Source: Aquabacterium sp.
Lineage (GTDB): Bacteria > Pseudomonadota > Gammaproteobacteria > Burkholderiales > Burkholderiaceae_C
Assembly: GCF_029946005.1 (NCBI RefSeq)
Contig: NZ_JAQSDR010000032.1
Coordinates: forward strand, 1-64,000
Direction: 5' to 3'
DNA: 64,000 nt
The translations under genes and the position numbers were made by a program. Shown one piece after another: positions 8,045 to 18,992 of this stretch (the stretch's first letter is position 1; each line of letters opens with the position of its first letter). The notes below the pieces were generated by a model, which was given only the letters and a program-made list of their open reading frames with translations, ran no database searches and was not told where the DNA came from.

Positions 8045-9265
8045 ATGAATCTGGGGTTTGACGCACTGCCCGATGCCTGCGACGTTCTGGTCGTGGGGGC
8101 GGGGCCGGCTGGCAGTGCCGCGGCCTTGACCCTGGCGCGTGCCGGCATGGCCGTGGTGCTGGTGGAGCAGCAGGCTTTTCCGCGCGACAAGGTGTGTGGT
8201 GATGGTCTCATCCCTGATGCGCACCAGGCGCTGCGCGAGTTGGGTGTGCTGGACGAGGTGATGCGCCATGCCCAGGCGGTGGGCCATGTGGCCTGCATCG
8301 CGCCCCGTGGCGGGCGGGTGGATGTGCCGGGTGAACTGGCGGTGCTGCCGCGCAAAGTGCTCGACGACATCCTGTGCCGCGCGGCGGTGTCGGCCGGTGC
8401 CCGCATGCATGCGCCGGTGCGGTTTGCCGCGCCACTTGAAGAGGGCGGCGTGGTGGTGGGCGCGCGGCTGCAGCAAGGCGATCGGCAGCACGAGATCCGG
8501 GCGCGGTGGGTGGTGCTGGCCACGGGTGCGGTGCCCCAGGCCTTGTTGGCGGCTGGCATGGCCGAGCGGCACACGCCCAGCGGCGTGGCATTGCGCGGCT
8601 ACATCAAGAATGACGCCATGGTGGGTCGCATTGATTGCCTTGAAATCGTCTGGCACCGAGCACTGCGCCCCGGCTACGGTTGGATCTTCCCGTGTGGGGA
8701 TGGCGTGTTCAACATCGGCGTGGGCATCTCGGAGATTCGTCAGTCGCGCGCGGGCGGTCAGCCCAACCTGCGCCAGATCTACGACTGCTTCACCCGGGTG
8801 CATGCCCCCGCGCGCGAACTGGTGCAAGGCGGCGTGCCCATCGGTGAGATCAAGGGGGCGCCTTTGCGTTTCAACCTGGAGGGCGCGCGCTTTTCAAGGC
8901 CGGGCTTGCTGGTCTGTGGCGAAGCGGCAGGCAGCACCTATTCGTTCACGGGCGAGGGCATCGGCAAGGCATTGCACACCGGCATGCTGGCCGCGCGGGC
9001 CGTGATCAATGGACAGCAGCAGGGCTGGGGCGATGCCCAGGTGCGCTCCAACTTTGAGGGGCAACTGAACGACCTCAAGCCGCGCTTCAAAATGTACCAG
9101 CGCGCCAACTGGGTCAATCGTCAGCCTTGGTTGGCCGACGTGGTGGTCTGGCGTGCTCAGCGCAGCGCCAAGATTCGCCAGCGCATCAGCGGCTTGCTCG
9201 ATGAAACCAGCAACCCCGGCCACCTGTTGACGGCCAAGGGTGTGCTGAAGCTCTTCACCGAATAG
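8045..9265 (+). CDS. Geranylgeranyl-reductase-family FAD-dependent oxidoreductase
   Basis: A 406-residue flavoprotein of the p-hydroxybenzoate hydroxylase-like fold. A Rossmann FAD-binding motif (DVLVVGAGPAGSAAALTLAR) lies near residue 14. A KVCGDGLIPDAHQAL segment follows, typical of the geranylgeranyl reductase/CrtI-like group. The conserved second FAD site (LLVCGEAAGSTYSFTGEGI) is near residue 286. Family members reduce or hydroxylate isoprenoid or lipid substrates. The organism shows no sign of chlorophyll synthesis in this window, so the substrate is open. It directly follows the PHA-type gene. Confidence 0.85.
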   Translation: MNLGFDALPDACDVLVVGAGPAGSAAALTLARAGMAVVLVEQQAFPRDKVCGDGLIPDAHQALRELGVLDEVMRHAQAVGHVACIAPRGGRVDVPGELAVLPRKVLDDILCRAAVSAGARMHAPVRFAAPLEEGGVVVGARLQQGDRQHEIRARWVVLATGAVPQALLAAGMAERHTPSGVALRGYIKNDAMVGRIDCLEIVWHRALRPGYGWIFPCGDGVFNIGVGISEIRQSRAGGQPNLRQIYDCFTRVHAPARELVQGGVPIGEIKGAPLRFNLEGARFSRPGLLVCGEAAGSTYSFTGEGIGKALHTGMLAARAVINGQQQGWGDAQVRSNFEGQLNDLKPRFKMYQRANWVNRQPWLADVVVWRAQRSAKIRQRISGLLDETSNPGHLLTAKGVLKLFTE

Positions 9266-9273
9266 CGTTCACT

Positions 9274-9531
9274 TCACTTTTTCAGCGATTCGATCAGGTC
9301 GATGTAGGTTTGTTTGGCCTGGTCGGAGGTCTTGCCCTTGAGGGCGGCCCAGGCGTCGTACTTGGCGCGCGCCACGAAATCCATCATGCCGGGGCGGTCG
9401 CCTTGCACGTCGCCAGTGGTGGCTTGCTTGAAGAGCGAGTAGAGCTTCAGCAGGGTGTCGTTGTCCGGCTTGGCGGGCAGCAGCTTGGAATTGGCCACGG
9501 CGGCTTCGAATTGAGCGGTCAGGTCGGTCAT
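9274..9531 (-). CDS. Acyl-CoA-binding protein (ACBP)
   Basis: An 85-residue four-helix protein with the classical ACBP signature: LYSLFKQATTGDVQGDRPG and, further on, RAKYDAWAALKG. Length and motifs match eukaryotic and bacterial ACBPs that bind medium- and long-chain acyl-CoA in the cytosol, buffering and delivering it. It is a single gene, convergent with the flavoprotein gene (8 bases between stops) and divergent from the ABC ATPase. ACBPs are common in Burkholderiales although rare in most bacteria. Confidence 0.92.
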   Translation of the reverse strand: MTDLTAQFEAAVANSKLLPAKPDNDTLLKLYSLFKQATTGDVQGDRPGMMDFVARAKYDAWAALKGKTSDQAKQTYIDLIESLKK

Positions 9532-9655
9532 GTCTGTCTCCTTATTGGGCTGCCAATCTTACTGCTGAGTCTTTCGGCCATCAGCCCCTTGAATACGGTG
9601 GATGCTCCCCGGCCGACGGCAAGCTTTTGACGCGCTCCCTACAATGCGGCACCTC

Positions 9656-10564
9656 ATGAGTGCCGTTTCATTCCAGCAAGTCACCAAATCCTATGTTTCG
9701 GCCGGGCGAACCGTCGCGGCCTTGCAGGGCGTCAGCTTTGACATCAAAGATGGCGAATTCTTCGGTCTGCTGGGGCCCAACGGGGCGGGCAAGACCACCC
9801 TCATCAGCATCCTGGCGGGCTTGAGCCGCGCCACCACCGGCAAGGTGACGGTGCGGGGCCAAGATGTCGTCACGGACTATGCCTTTGCGCGCCGTCAATT
9901 GGGCGTGGTGCCGCAAGAGTTGGTCTTTGATCCGTTCTTCTCGGTGCGCGAAGCCCTGATGATCCAGAGCGCCTATTTCGGGCTGAACAAGAACGGCGCC
10001 TGGGTCGACGAGCTGCTGCACAACCTGGGCCTGAGCGACAAGGCCGATGCCAACATGCGGCAGTTGTCAGGCGGCATGAAGCGGCGCGTGTTGGTGGCGC
10101 AGGCCCTGGTGCACAAGCCGCCGGTGATCGTGCTGGACGAGCCCACGGCTGGGGTTGATGTGGAGTTGCGCCAGACGCTTTGGCAGTTCATCGCGCGGCT
10201 CAACAAGGAGGGCCACACGGTCCTCCTGACCACGCATTACTTGGAAGAGGCGGAGGCCTTGTGCCACCGCATCGGCATGCTCAAGCAGGGCAAGCTGGTG
10301 GCCTTGGAGCGCACCTCGGCCCTGCTGGCCGGCATGGCGCACACCATGCTGCGCTTCAAGACCGATGACCCCTTGCCGGCCGCGCTGGCCGAGCAAGCCC
10401 GCATCACCGGCCGCATCGTGCAATTGCCGGCCCATGACGCGGCCGAGATCGAGCAGATCCTGGCCACCTTGCGGCAAAGCCAATGCCGCATTGAAGACCT
10501 GGAAATCGGCCGGGCCGACCTGGAAGATGTGTTCCTCAGCATCATGCAGGGCGTGCACGCATGA
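9656..10564 (+). CDS. ABC transporter ATP-binding protein (NodI/YadG-like)
   Basis: A 302-residue ATPase with Walker A GPNGAGKTT (residues 40-48), signature LSGGMKRR (137-144) and Walker B VIVLDEPTAGVD (157-168). The C-terminal 80 residues match the extension of the YadG/DrrA-type exporters. The ATG at 9656 gives the normal family start (SAVSFQQVTKSYVSAG); another ATG at 9644 would add four residues. Its stop overlaps the permease start by four bases (10561-10564), so the two form an ABC-2-type exporter. In Burkholderiales this pair commonly precedes bolA and murA. The substrate is unknown; toxins, drugs and cell-envelope lipids are the usual options. Confidence 0.9.
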   Translation: MSAVSFQQVTKSYVSAGRTVAALQGVSFDIKDGEFFGLLGPNGAGKTTLISILAGLSRATTGKVTVRGQDVVTDYAFARRQLGVVPQELVFDPFFSVREALMIQSAYFGLNKNGAWVDELLHNLGLSDKADANMRQLSGGMKRRVLVAQALVHKPPVIVLDEPTAGVDVELRQTLWQFIARLNKEGHTVLLTTHYLEEAEALCHRIGMLKQGKLVALERTSALLAGMAHTMLRFKTDDPLPAALAEQARITGRIVQLPAHDAAEIEQILATLRQSQCRIEDLEIGRADLEDVFLSIMQGVHA

Positions 10565-11343
10565 GCGGCCTGAACAATGCCCTGGGCCTGTCGGGCGCCT
10601 GGCCGCTGTTCATCAAGGAAGTGCTGCGCTTCTGGAAGGTGGCCTTCCAGACCGTGGCGGCACCCGTGCTGACCGCCGTTTTGTACCTGCTGATCTTTGG
10701 CCACGTGCTGCAGGGCAAGGTCGAGGTGTTCAACGGCGTGGGCTACACCCGCTTTTTGATCCCCGGCCTGGTGATGATGAGCCTGCTGCAAAACGCCTTT
10801 GCCAACAGTTCCTCGTCGCTGGTGCAAAGCAAGATCACCGGCAACCTGGTGTTTTTGCTGCTGACGCCGCTGTCGCACCGCGCTTGGTTCGTGGCCTACG
10901 TGGGTGCGTCACTGGTCCGAGGCTTGGCCGTGGGCCTGGGCGTGTTCCTGGTCACGGGTTGGTTCGCACCGCCCGGCCTGGCTGAACCCTGGTGGGCGAT
11001 CATTTTCGCGGTGCTGGGCGGCTCGCTGCTGGGCGCGCTCGGCTTGATCGCGGGCCTGTGGGCCGAAAAATTCGACCACATGGCGGTGTTCCAGAACTTC
11101 ATCATCATGCCCATGACGTTTTTGTCGGGCGTGTTCTATTCGGTGCATTCGCTGCCGCCGTTCTGGCTGGGCCTGTCGCACCTGAACCCGTTTTTCTACC
11201 TGATCGACGGTTTTCGTCGCGGTTTTTTTGGCGTCAGCGACGTGAGCCCCTGGCTCAGCCTGGGCGTGGTGGGCAGCGCCACACTCGGGGTTTCGCTGAT
11301 CGCCCTGCACCTTCTCAAGACCGGGTACAAAATCCGGCACTGA
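10561..11343 (+). CDS. ABC-2-type transporter permease
   Basis: A 260-residue inner-membrane protein with about six hydrophobic segments and the family motif near residues 183-200 (FIIMPMTFLSGVFYSVHSLP), matching the YadH/DrrB type. The ATG overlaps the stop of the ATPase gene (ATGA). It would pair with that ATPase as a dimeric exporter. The next gene, bolA, begins 34 bases downstream. Confidence 0.9.
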   Translation: MSGLNNALGLSGAWPLFIKEVLRFWKVAFQTVAAPVLTAVLYLLIFGHVLQGKVEVFNGVGYTRFLIPGLVMMSLLQNAFANSSSSLVQSKITGNLVFLLLTPLSHRAWFVAYVGASLVRGLAVGLGVFLVTGWFAPPGLAEPWWAIIFAVLGGSLLGALGLIAGLWAEKFDHMAVFQNFIIMPMTFLSGVFYSVHSLPPFWLGLSHLNPFFYLIDGFRRGFFGVSDVSPWLSLGVVGSATLGVSLIALHLLKTGYKIRH

Positions 11344-11377
11344 CCTTATTCGTTTGATTTTGCCGAGAGCACCCACC

Positions 11378-11623
11378 ATGGCCGACCCCACTGCCGCTGA
11401 AGTTCAGCAATTCATTGCCGAGGGCTTGCCCTGCGCCCACCTGGAAGTGGAGGGCGACGGCCAGCATTTTTTCGCCACCATCGTCTCTACCGAGTTCGAG
11501 GGTAAGAACCGCGTTGCCCGACACCAGCGTGTTTACCAGGCCCTGGGCGATAGAATGCGGGCTCAGATCCACGCCCTGTCGATGAAGACCTTGACCCCGG
11601 CGGAATGGGCCGAAAAAGCCTGA
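11378..11623 (+). CDS. BolA/IbaG-family protein
   Basis: An 81-residue protein of the BolA fold. It contains the variable loop and helix-turn-helix-like segment (CAHLEVEGDGQHFFATIVS, EGKNRVARHQRVYQALG). The His after RVAR is the conserved ligand used with monothiol glutaredoxins to hold a [2Fe-2S] cluster. The position directly before murA is the conserved place of ibaG (yrbA) in proteobacteria. The ATG at 11378 is used rather than the upstream TTG because it gives the normal MADPTA-type start. Confidence 0.85.
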   Translation: MADPTAAEVQQFIAEGLPCAHLEVEGDGQHFFATIVSTEFEGKNRVARHQRVYQALGDRMRAQIHALSMKTLTPAEWAEKA

Positions 11624-11713
11624 TCTGGTTTCAGTTTTTTCACATTCACCGATTCACCCCGGCGCGAACTGCGGACTTAGACCTCTGCTGACCTCGCGCC
11701 CTTTGTGCTTTTC

Positions 11714-13018
11714 ATGGACAAACTCCTGATCCGTGGCGGTCGCCGTCTTCAAGGCGAAGTGACCATTGCCGGCGCCAAAAATGCCGCGCTGCCCGAACTG
11801 TGCGCCGCGCTGCTCAGCGCCGAGCCCGTGACCCTGGCCAACGTGCCCTTGCTCAAGGACGTGGTCACCACGTTCAAGCTGTTGAGCAACATGGGCGTGG
11901 TGTGCGAGCGCCATGCCGACCAGGACGACCACGTCACGCTCGACGCTGGGCGGGTGAACAACCCCGAGGCACCCTACGAGCTCGTCAAGACCATGCGCGC
12001 CTCGATCCTGGTGCTGGGCCCGCTGCTGGCCCGCTTTGGCCGCGCGCGCGTGTCGTTGCCCGGCGGTTGCGCCATCGGTTCGCGCCCCGTCGATCAGCAC
12101 ATCAAGGGCCTGCAGGCCATGGGTGCGCAGATCACGGTGGAGCACGGCTACATCGAAGCGCGCACCGCCTTGGGCGCCGATGGCCAGCCTCAGCGCCTGA
12201 AAGGCGCGCGCATCACCACCGACATGGTCACCGTCACCGGCACCGAGAACCTGTTGATGGCCGCCAGCCTGGCCGAAGGCGAAACCATCTTAGAGAACGC
12301 CGCGCAAGAGCCCGAGATCACCGACCTGGTCGACATGTTGATCGCCATGGGCGCCAAGATCGAAGGCCGTGGCACCCACCGCCTGCGCATCCAGGGCGTG
12401 GACAAGCTGCACGGTTTGAGCAGCAGCGCCCCGCACCAGATCATTCCTGATCGCATCGAAACCGGCACCTTCCTGTGCGCCGTGGCCGCCACGGGTGGCG
12501 ACGTCACCTTGCGCCGAGCCAACGCCGACCACCTCGAGGCGGTCATTGAAAAGCTGCGCGAAGCCGGTGTATCGATCGAAGCGGGGGAGGACTGGATCCG
12601 CGTGCAAGCCAGCGGCCGCGCCAAAGCCGTGGGTTTCCGCACCCGCGAGTACCCCGCTTTCCCGACCGACATGCAGGCGCAGTTCATGGCGCTCAACTGC
12701 GTGGCTGAGGGCACAGCCGTGATCCACGAAACCATCTTTGAGAACCGGTTCATGCACGTCAACGAGCTGGTGCGCCTGGGCGCCCGGATCGACATCGACG
12801 GGCACACCGCGGTGGTGACGGGCGTGCCGCAACTGTCGGGCGCCATTGTCATGGCCACCGATTTGCGCGCTTCTGCCGGCCTGGTCATCGCAGGTCTGGT
12901 GGCCGATGGCGAGACCCTGATCGACCGCATCTACCACCTCGACCGGGGCTACGACCGCATGGAAGCCAAGCTGCGCGCCATCGGTGCCGACATCGAACGA
13001 GTCAAGGCGCCCGCATGA
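11714..13018 (+). CDS. murA: UDP-N-acetylglucosamine 1-carboxyvinyltransferase
   Basis: MurA transfers enolpyruvate from PEP to UDP-GlcNAc, the first committed step of peptidoglycan synthesis in the cytoplasm. The 434-residue length is typical. The catalytic and fosfomycin-reactive Cys is at residue 119 in [13 protein letters not shown]. The conserved N-terminal [20 protein letters not shown] and the C-terminal [10 protein letters not shown] are present. The ATG at 11714 matches the family start; an upstream TTG would add only three residues. Its stop overlaps the hisG start (ATGA at 13015-13018), tying cell-wall and histidine genes in one transcript as in many betaproteobacteria. Confidence 0.97.
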   Translation: MDKLLIRGGRRLQGEVTIAGAKNAALPELCAALLSAEPVTLANVPLLKDVVTTFKLLSNMGVVCERHADQDDHVTLDAGRVNNPEAPYELVKTMRASILVLGPLLARFGRARVSLPGGCAIGSRPVDQHIKGLQAMGAQITVEHGYIEARTALGADGQPQRLKGARITTDMVTVTGTENLLMAASLAEGETILENAAQEPEITDLVDMLIAMGAKIEGRGTHRLRIQGVDKLHGLSSSAPHQIIPDRIETGTFLCAVAATGGDVTLRRANADHLEAVIEKLREAGVSIEAGEDWIRVQASGRAKAVGFRTREYPAFPTDMQAQFMALNCVAEGTAVIHETIFENRFMHVNELVRLGARIDIDGHTAVVTGVPQLSGAIVMATDLRASAGLVIAGLVADGETLIDRIYHLDRGYDRMEAKLRAIGADIERVKAPA

Positions 13019-13668
13019 GCACCTCAGGCATGATCACCCTGGCCTTGTCCAAAGGCCGCATCTTCGAAGAGACCTTGCCGCTGCTGGCCGCTGCCGGCAT
13101 TGAGGTCACCGAAGATCCTGAAAAATCCCGCAAGCTGATCCTGTCCACCAACCGCCCCGACGTGCGCGTGGTGCTGGTGCGCGCCACCGACGTGCCCACC
13201 TATGTGCAGCACGGCGGCGCCGACATCGGCGTGGCGGGCAAGGACACCTTGATCGAACACGGCTGCGACGGCCTTTATCAGCCGCTGGATTTGAACATCG
13301 CCAAATGCCGCATGAGCGTGGCGGTGCGCGCTGACTTCGACTACGGCGCGGCGGTCAAGCAAGGCTCGCGCATCCGCGTCGCCACCAAGTACACCACCAT
13401 CGCCAGCGAGCACTTCGCCAACAAGGGCGTGCACGTGGACCTGATCAAGCTGTATGGCTCGATGGAGCTGGCCCCGCTGATCGGCGTGGCCGATGCCATC
13501 GTCGACCTGGTCTCGACCGGCAACACGCTCAAGGCCAACCACTTGGTCGAGGTCGAAGAGATCATGCAGATCTCGTCGCGGCTGGTGGTCAACCAGGCGT
13601 CGCTCAAGCTCAAGCGCGAAGCCATCCGCCAAGTCATCCAAGCTTTTGAATCGGCCATTCCTGCCTGA
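13015..13668 (+). CDS. hisG: ATP phosphoribosyltransferase, short form
   Basis: HisG condenses ATP and PRPP, the first step of histidine synthesis. At 217 residues it is the short, HisZ-dependent form that lacks the C-terminal regulatory domain. The PRPP-binding segment is visible ([21 protein letters not shown]), as is the N-terminal [15 protein letters not shown]. Short HisG needs the regulatory subunit HisZ, which is not in this window and is usually elsewhere, near purA. The start overlaps the murA stop. Confidence 0.96.
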   Translation: MSTSGMITLALSKGRIFEETLPLLAAAGIEVTEDPEKSRKLILSTNRPDVRVVLVRATDVPTYVQHGGADIGVAGKDTLIEHGCDGLYQPLDLNIAKCRMSVAVRADFDYGAAVKQGSRIRVATKYTTIASEHFANKGVHVDLIKLYGSMELAPLIGVADAIVDLVSTGNTLKANHLVEVEEIMQISSRLVVNQASLKLKREAIRQVIQAFESAIPA

Positions 13669-13684
13669 GTCCGCGCACGACACC

Positions 13685-15010
13685 ATGACCGTCAACATCC
13701 GCCACCTCGATACCGCCCAGCCTGACTTTGAAGCCGCCTTTCACCAGGTGCTGCATTGGTCGGCGGACACGGATGTCGAGATCGAGAACCGCGTTGGCGC
13801 CATCCTGGCCGATGTGCGTTTGCGTGGGGATGACGCCGTGCTGGAATACACCGCGCGTTTTGACCACCTTCAAGCCGACAGCATCACCGCGCTGGAGCTG
13901 GGCGCGGCCGAGCTGAAGGCCGCGTTTGACGGCCTGCCCGCCGCCCAAGCCGAAGCATTGCAAGCTGCGGCCCGCCGGGTACGCGATTACCACGAGCGTC
14001 AAAAACAAGCTTGCGGCCTGAGCTGGCAATACCGTGACGAAGATGGCACCTTGCTGGGCCAGAAGGTCACGCCCATCGACCGCGTGGGCATTTATGTGCC
14101 GGGCGGCAAGGCGGCGTACCCCTCGTCCGTGCTGATGAATGCCATCCCCGCCCACGTGGCCGGTGTGGCCGAAATCATCATGGTGGTGCCCACGCCGCGT
14201 GGTGAAAAGAACCCGCTGGTGCTGGCGGCGGCTCACGTCGCAGGTGTCACGCGTGCCTTCACCGTGGGCGGCGCGCAAGCCGTGGCCGCCTTGGCCTATG
14301 GCACCGCCACCATCCCCAAGGTCGACAAGATCACCGGCCCTGGCAATGCCTACGTGGCCAGCGCCAAGAAGCACGTGTTCGGCCAAGTCGGCATCGACAT
14401 GATTGCGGGCCCCAGCGAGATCCTGGTGCTGGCCGATGGCAGCACGCCGCCCGACTGGGTCGCCATGGACCTGTTCAGCCAGGCCGAGCACGACGAGCTG
14501 GCACAAAGCATCCTGCTGTGTCCTGATGCCGCCTACATCGCCAAGGTGCAGGCCGAGATCGATCGCCTCTTGCCGACCATGCCGCGCGCCAACATCATCC
14601 GCGCCTCGCTGGAAGGGCGCGGCGCGCTGATCCACACGCGCAGCATGGACGAGGCCTGCGCCATCAGCAACCGCATCGCACCCGAGCACCTGGAAGTCTC
14701 CAGCAACGATCCGCACCGCTGGGAGCCGCTGCTCAAGCACGCGGGCGCCATCTTCCTGGGCGCCTACACCAGTGAATCGCTGGGCGACTACTGCGCGGGC
14801 CCCAACCATGTGCTCCCCACCTCGGGCACCGCGCGCTTCTCGTCGCCGCTGGGGGTCTATGACTTTCAAAAGCGCAGCAGCCTGATCGAGGTCAGCGAAG
14901 CCGGGGCTCAGACTTTGGGCCAGATCGCCTCCGTGCTGGCCCATGGAGAGGGCCTGCAAGCCCACGCCCAGGCCGCCGAATTCCGACTCAAGTCCCACGC
15001 CAAATCATGA
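13685..15010 (+). CDS. hisD: Histidinol dehydrogenase
   Basis: HisD oxidises histidinol to histidine in two NAD-dependent steps and is a zinc enzyme. The 441-residue product shows the family's [48 protein letters not shown] and [12 protein letters not shown] (zinc and catalytic His/Glu region), and [15 protein letters not shown] at the end. The ATG at 13685 lies 16 bases after the hisG stop. The frame is open further upstream, but only as antisense-like sequence inside hisG. Its stop overlaps the hisC start (ATGA at 15007-15010). Confidence 0.97.
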   Translation: MTVNIRHLDTAQPDFEAAFHQVLHWSADTDVEIENRVGAILADVRLRGDDAVLEYTARFDHLQADSITALELGAAELKAAFDGLPAAQAEALQAAARRVRDYHERQKQACGLSWQYRDEDGTLLGQKVTPIDRVGIYVPGGKAAYPSSVLMNAIPAHVAGVAEIIMVVPTPRGEKNPLVLAAAHVAGVTRAFTVGGAQAVAALAYGTATIPKVDKITGPGNAYVASAKKHVFGQVGIDMIAGPSEILVLADGSTPPDWVAMDLFSQAEHDELAQSILLCPDAAYIAKVQAEIDRLLPTMPRANIIRASLEGRGALIHTRSMDEACAISNRIAPEHLEVSSNDPHRWEPLLKHAGAIFLGAYTSESLGDYCAGPNHVLPTSGTARFSSPLGVYDFQKRSSLIEVSEAGAQTLGQIASVLAHGEGLQAHAQAAEFRLKSHAKS

Positions 15011-16095
15011 GCCTTTCAGACGTGATCCGCCCCGACGTGCGGGCCATGCACGCCTACCACGTGCAAGACGCCGCGGGCTTCATCAAGCTCGATGCGATGG
15101 AGAACCCCTTCACCTTGCCGCCCGCGCTGCAGGCTGAACTCGGCCAACGCCTGGGCGCGGTGGCCTTGAACCGCTACCCCGGCACGCGCATCAACGACCT
15201 GCACGAAGCGCTGCGCCACCACGCCCAAGTGCCCCAAGGCTACGGCATCGTGCTGGGCAATGGCTCCGACGAGCTGATCTCGCTGTTGTCCCTGGCCTGT
15301 GCCCAAGCCGGCGCCACCGTGCTGGCACCGTTGCCCGGCTTCGTCATGTACGAGATGTCGGCCAAGCTGCAAGGCCTGAACTTCGTCGGCGTGCCATTGA
15401 CCGCTGATTTCGAGCTCGACACAGTCGCCATGGTGGCCGCCGTGCGCCAGCACCGCCCGGCCATCACCTACATTGCCTACCCCAACAACCCCACAGCCAA
15501 TCTGTGGGACGCGGACGCGATCCAGGCCATCGTCGATGCCGTGGCACAAGAAGGCTGTGGTTTCGTCGTCATGGACGAGGCCTACCAGCCCTTCGCCAGC
15601 CACAGCTACCTTGGCAGGCTGCAAAAGCACCCCCACGTTCTGCTGATGCGCACCCTCAGTAAATTCGGCTTGGCAGGCGTCCGCCTGGGCTACCTGATTG
15701 GCCCGGAAGCCATCGTGGCCGAGGTCGACAAGGCCCGCCCACCCTACAACGTCAGCGTGCTCAACGCCGAGGCCGCGCTTTTCGCCTTAGAACACGAGGC
15801 CGAATTCACACGCCAGGCCCAGGTCATCAAGGCTGAGCGCGAGCGCCTGCAAGCCGCATTGGCCACCATGCCGGGCGTGAAGTCCTACCCAAGCCAGGCC
15901 AACATGATCCTGGTGCGCGTTCCCGACGCGGCCGCCGTCTTCACGGGGCTGAAGGAACGTGGCATCCTGATCAAAAATGTGGCGGGCATGCATGGTTTGC
16001 TGGCAAACTGTGTCCGCTTAACCGTGGGCCTTCCCCTTGAGAATGACGCCATGATTGCCGCATTGCAGTCCACTTTGAACTCGATCCCAACATGA
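15007..16095 (+). CDS. hisC: Histidinol-phosphate aminotransferase
   Basis: A fold-type I PLP enzyme of 362 residues that transaminates imidazole-acetol phosphate using glutamate. The PLP-binding lysine lies in [15 protein letters not shown]. Upstream are the conserved [11 protein letters not shown] and the [11 protein letters not shown] aspartate motif. It overlaps both neighbours by four bases (ATGA at each end), showing strict coupling with hisD and hisB. Confidence 0.96.
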   Translation: MSLSDVIRPDVRAMHAYHVQDAAGFIKLDAMENPFTLPPALQAELGQRLGAVALNRYPGTRINDLHEALRHHAQVPQGYGIVLGNGSDELISLLSLACAQAGATVLAPLPGFVMYEMSAKLQGLNFVGVPLTADFELDTVAMVAAVRQHRPAITYIAYPNNPTANLWDADAIQAIVDAVAQEGCGFVVMDEAYQPFASHSYLGRLQKHPHVLLMRTLSKFGLAGVRLGYLIGPEAIVAEVDKARPPYNVSVLNAEAALFALEHEAEFTRQAQVIKAERERLQAALATMPGVKSYPSQANMILVRVPDAAAVFTGLKERGILIKNVAGMHGLLANCVRLTVGLPLENDAMIAALQSTLNSIPT

Positions 16096-16727
16096 ATGCT
16101 TTTGAGACGGCGCCGCAATCCGCCGACACCTCGCTTGATGCCCGCGTGGCCGAAGTCACCCGCCACACGGCCGAGACGCAGATCACCGCTCGCATCAACC
16201 TGGATGGCACAGGTGCCGCCAAGCTGCACACCGGCATCGGCTTTTTCGACCACATGCTCGACCAGATCGCCCGCCACGGCCTGATCGATCTGGACATCCA
16301 CGCAGTGGGTGACCTGCACATCGACGGCCACCACACGGTCGAAGACGTCGGAATCACCATCGGCCAAGCCTTCGCCAAGGCCGTGGGCGACAAGAAGGGC
16401 ATCCGCCGCTACGGCCACGCCTACGTCCCGCTGGACGAAGCCCTGTCGCGCGTCGTGATCGATTTCTCCGGCCGCCCCGGCCTGGAGATGCACATCCCCT
16501 TCACGGCGGGCAGCATCGGTGGCTTCGACACCCAGTTGACCTACGAGTTCTTCCAGGGCTTCGTCAACCACGCTGGCGTCACGCTGCACATCGACAACCT
16601 CAAGGGCGTCAATGCCCACCACCAGTGCGAGACGGTCTTCAAGGCCTTCGCGCGGGCCTTGCGCATGGCGCTGGAGCGCGATCCCCGCATGGCCGGGGTC
16701 ATCCCGTCCACCAAAGGCTCGCTCTGA
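16092..16727 (+). CDS. hisB: Imidazoleglycerol-phosphate dehydratase
   Basis: A manganese enzyme of 211 residues that dehydrates imidazole glycerol phosphate. It is the monofunctional form without a phosphatase domain. The repeated metal-binding motifs [23 protein letters not shown] and [17 protein letters not shown] are present. The N-terminal 20 residues ([17 protein letters not shown]) are a short nonconserved extension. The separate histidinol-phosphate phosphatase needed for the pathway is not in this window. Confidence 0.96.
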   Translation: MNAFETAPQSADTSLDARVAEVTRHTAETQITARINLDGTGAAKLHTGIGFFDHMLDQIARHGLIDLDIHAVGDLHIDGHHTVEDVGITIGQAFAKAVGDKKGIRRYGHAYVPLDEALSRVVIDFSGRPGLEMHIPFTAGSIGGFDTQLTYEFFQGFVNHAGVTLHIDNLKGVNAHHQCETVFKAFARALRMALERDPRMAGVIPSTKGSL

Positions 16728-16736
16728 TCTGATGCC

Positions 16737-17423
16737 ATGAGTTCAACCTCGACTGTGGCCGTCATTGATTACGGCATGGGCAACCTGCGATCGGTGTCGC
16801 AGGCGGTGCAACACGCTGCCCAGGGCCTGAACCTGAACGTGGTCGTCACCAATGACCCCGAAGTGGTGCATGCCGCCGACCGCGTGGTCCTGCCAGGGCA
16901 GGGCGCCATGCGCGACTGCATGCAAGAGCTGCGCGACGCCCATGGTGGCGATCTGCTGGGCGCCGTGCGTCATGCAGCCAACAACAAGCCCTTGATGGGG
17001 GTGTGCGTGGGCATGCAAATGCTGTTGGACCACAGCGAAGAACAAGACACCCCCGGCCTGGGCTTCATCCCCGGGCAGGTGATTCGTTTTCGGCTGGAAA
17101 ACCAGCGCCAACCCGATGGCAGCCGCTACAAGGTGCCCCAGATGGGCTGGAACCGCGTTTTCCAAAGCATGCACCCCGATGTCCGGGGTGGCCAACCCCA
17201 CCCGGTCTGGGAAGGCATCCCCGACGGCAGCTATTACTATTTCGTCCACAGCTACTACGCCCAGGTCGAAAATCCGCAACATACTGCGGGTGAAACCGAT
17301 TACGGCGCGCGCTTTACCTGCGCCGTGGCCCGGGATAATATTTTTGCGACCCAGTTCCACCCAGAAAAAAGCGCGCAGCACGGCCTGGCCCTGTACCGCA
17401 ATTTTCTGCGCTGGAATCCCTGA
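16737..17423 (+). CDS. hisH: Imidazole glycerol phosphate synthase, glutaminase subunit
   Basis: HisH releases ammonia from glutamine and passes it to HisF. The 228-residue class I amidotransferase has the nucleophile Cys in [15 protein letters not shown], the start [12 protein letters not shown], and the catalytic His-Glu pair in [14 protein letters not shown] near the end. It lies 9 bases after hisB and 29 before hisA. Confidence 0.96.
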   Translation: MSSTSTVAVIDYGMGNLRSVSQAVQHAAQGLNLNVVVTNDPEVVHAADRVVLPGQGAMRDCMQELRDAHGGDLLGAVRHAANNKPLMGVCVGMQMLLDHSEEQDTPGLGFIPGQVIRFRLENQRQPDGSRYKVPQMGWNRVFQSMHPDVRGGQPHPVWEGIPDGSYYYFVHSYYAQVENPQHTAGETDYGARFTCAVARDNIFATQFHPEKSAQHGLALYRNFLRWNP

Positions 17424-17452
17424 AATCTCTTTCACCACCACCTGTCACAGCC

Positions 17453-18199
17453 ATGTTGCTGATCCCTGCGATTGACCTGAAAGACGGCCAATGTGTGCGC
17501 CTCAAACAAGGCGACATGAACGACTCCACCACCTTCGGGGAAGACCCGGCCGCGATGGCCCGGCGCTGGCTTGACGCCGGTGCTCGCCGTCTGCACCTGG
17601 TGGACCTGAACGGGGCCTTTGCGGGCAAGCCCATCAACGAGGCGGCCATCAAGGCCATCCTCAAGGAAGTCGGCGACGAAATCCCGGTGCAATTGGGCGG
17701 CGGCATCCGCGACCTCGACACCATCGAGCGCTACCTCGATGACGGCATCAGCTACGTCATCATCGGCACGGCCGCGGTCAAGAACCCCGGCTTCCTGCGG
17801 GATGCCTGCACCGCTTTTGGCGGCCACATCATCGTCGGCCTGGACGCCAAGGACGGCAAGGTCGCCACCGATGGCTGGAGCAAGCTGTCCGGCCATGAGG
17901 TCATCGACCTGGCCCAGAAGTTCCAGGACTATGGCGTCGAAGGCGTCATCTACACCGACATCGGCCGCGACGGCATGCTCTCGGGCATCAACATCGAGGC
18001 CACCGTCAAACTGGCCCAGGCGCTGACCATCCCCGTGATCGCCTCAGGCGGCCTGTCCAACCTGGCCGACATCGACCGCCTGTGCGCCGTCGAAAGCGAA
18101 GGCGTGCAGGGCGTGATCTGCGGCCGTGCCATCTACAGCGGCGACCTTGACTTTGCAGCAGGCCAAAGCCGCGCTGACGAGCTCAACGGCGCTCGCTGA
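17453..18199 (+). CDS. hisA: ProFAR isomerase (HisA)
   Basis: HisA is the (beta-alpha)8-barrel isomerase that opens the ring of ProFAR to PRFAR. The 248-residue product begins [17 protein letters not shown], with the first catalytic Asp in AIDLKDG. The second is in [13 protein letters not shown], and phosphate-binding loops are [10 protein letters not shown] and [10 protein letters not shown]. It is followed after 13 bases by hisF. Confidence 0.96.
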   Translation: MLLIPAIDLKDGQCVRLKQGDMNDSTTFGEDPAAMARRWLDAGARRLHLVDLNGAFAGKPINEAAIKAILKEVGDEIPVQLGGGIRDLDTIERYLDDGISYVIIGTAAVKNPGFLRDACTAFGGHIIVGLDAKDGKVATDGWSKLSGHEVIDLAQKFQDYGVEGVIYTDIGRDGMLSGINIEATVKLAQALTIPVIASGGLSNLADIDRLCAVESEGVQGVICGRAIYSGDLDFAAGQSRADELNGAR

Positions 18200-18212
18200 G
18201 GCAAGGCAATAC

Positions 18213-18992
18213 GTGCTGGCCAAACGCATCATTCCCTGTCTGGACGTGACCGGTGGTCGCGTCGTCAAGGGCGTCAACTTCGTCGAACTGCGCGACGCCG
18301 GTGACCCGGTGGAAATCGCCGCGCGCTACAACGAACAGGGCGCCGACGAACTCACCTTCCTCGACATCACCGCGACCAGCGATGGCCGCGACCTGATCCT
18401 GCACATCATCGAAGCCGTGGCTTCGCAGGTCTTTATCCCTCTGACGGTGGGTGGTGGCGTGCGCACGGTCGAAGACGTTCGTCGCCTGCTCAACGCGGGC
18501 GCTGACAAGGTCAGCTTCAATTCGGCCGCGCTGGCCAACCCGCCCATCATCCGCGCGGCGTCTGACCGTTACGGTTCACAGTGCATCGTGGTGGCCATCG
18601 ATGCCAAAAAGCGCGCAGGCGACGACCTGGCTGCGCGCGGTCCTGGCTGGGACGTCTACAGCCACGGCGGGCGCAAAAACCTGGGCCTGGACGCCGTGGC
18701 TTGGGCCACACAGATGGCCGAGTTCGGCGCCGGTGAGATCCTGCTGACCAGCATGGACCGCGACGGCACCAAGTCGGGCTTCGACCTGGAATTGACCCGA
18801 GCGGTCAGCGACGCGGTCAGCGTGCCGGTGATCGCCTCGGGCGGCGTGGGCAACCTCGACCACCTCGCCGATGGCGTGCAACAGGGCGGCGCCGATGCCG
18901 TGCTGGCCGCCAGCATCTTTCACTATGGTGAATACACCGTAGGCCAGGCCAAGGCGCTCATGCACCAGCGCGGCATCCCCGTTCGTCTTTGA
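18213..18992 (+). CDS. hisF: Imidazole glycerol phosphate synthase, cyclase subunit
   Basis: HisF is the synthase barrel that uses ammonia from HisH to make imidazole glycerol phosphate and AICAR. Catalytic aspartates lie in [15 protein letters not shown] and [16 protein letters not shown]; phosphate loops are [12 protein letters not shown] and [11 protein letters not shown]. The start is taken as the GTG at 18213, because translation from it gives the near-invariant beginning [11 protein letters not shown], and GAGGCAAGG lies just upstream. Longer in-frame starts run back into hisA. This gives 259 residues. hisI and hisE, which normally follow in this order of bacteria, are absent here and found at 23345-24149 on the other strand. 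Confidence 0.95.
   Translation: MLAKRIIPCLDVTGGRVVKGVNFVELRDAGDPVEIAARYNEQGADELTFLDITATSDGRDLILHIIEAVASQVFIPLTVGGGVRTVEDVRRLLNAGADKVSFNSAALANPPIIRAASDRYGSQCIVVAIDAKKRAGDDLAARGPGWDVYSHGGRKNLGLDAVAWATQMAEFGAGEILLTSMDRDGTKSGFDLELTRAVSDAVSVPVIASGGVGNLDHLADGVQQGGADAVLAASIFHYGEYTVGQAKALMHQRGIPVRL

Noticed and set aside
13634..14998. Long open frame of 454 codons on the strand opposite to hisD
   Set aside because: It is antisense to a clear, full-length hisD and its product is rich in His, Gly and Arg without any domain; high GC content with codon bias keeps the opposite frame open.
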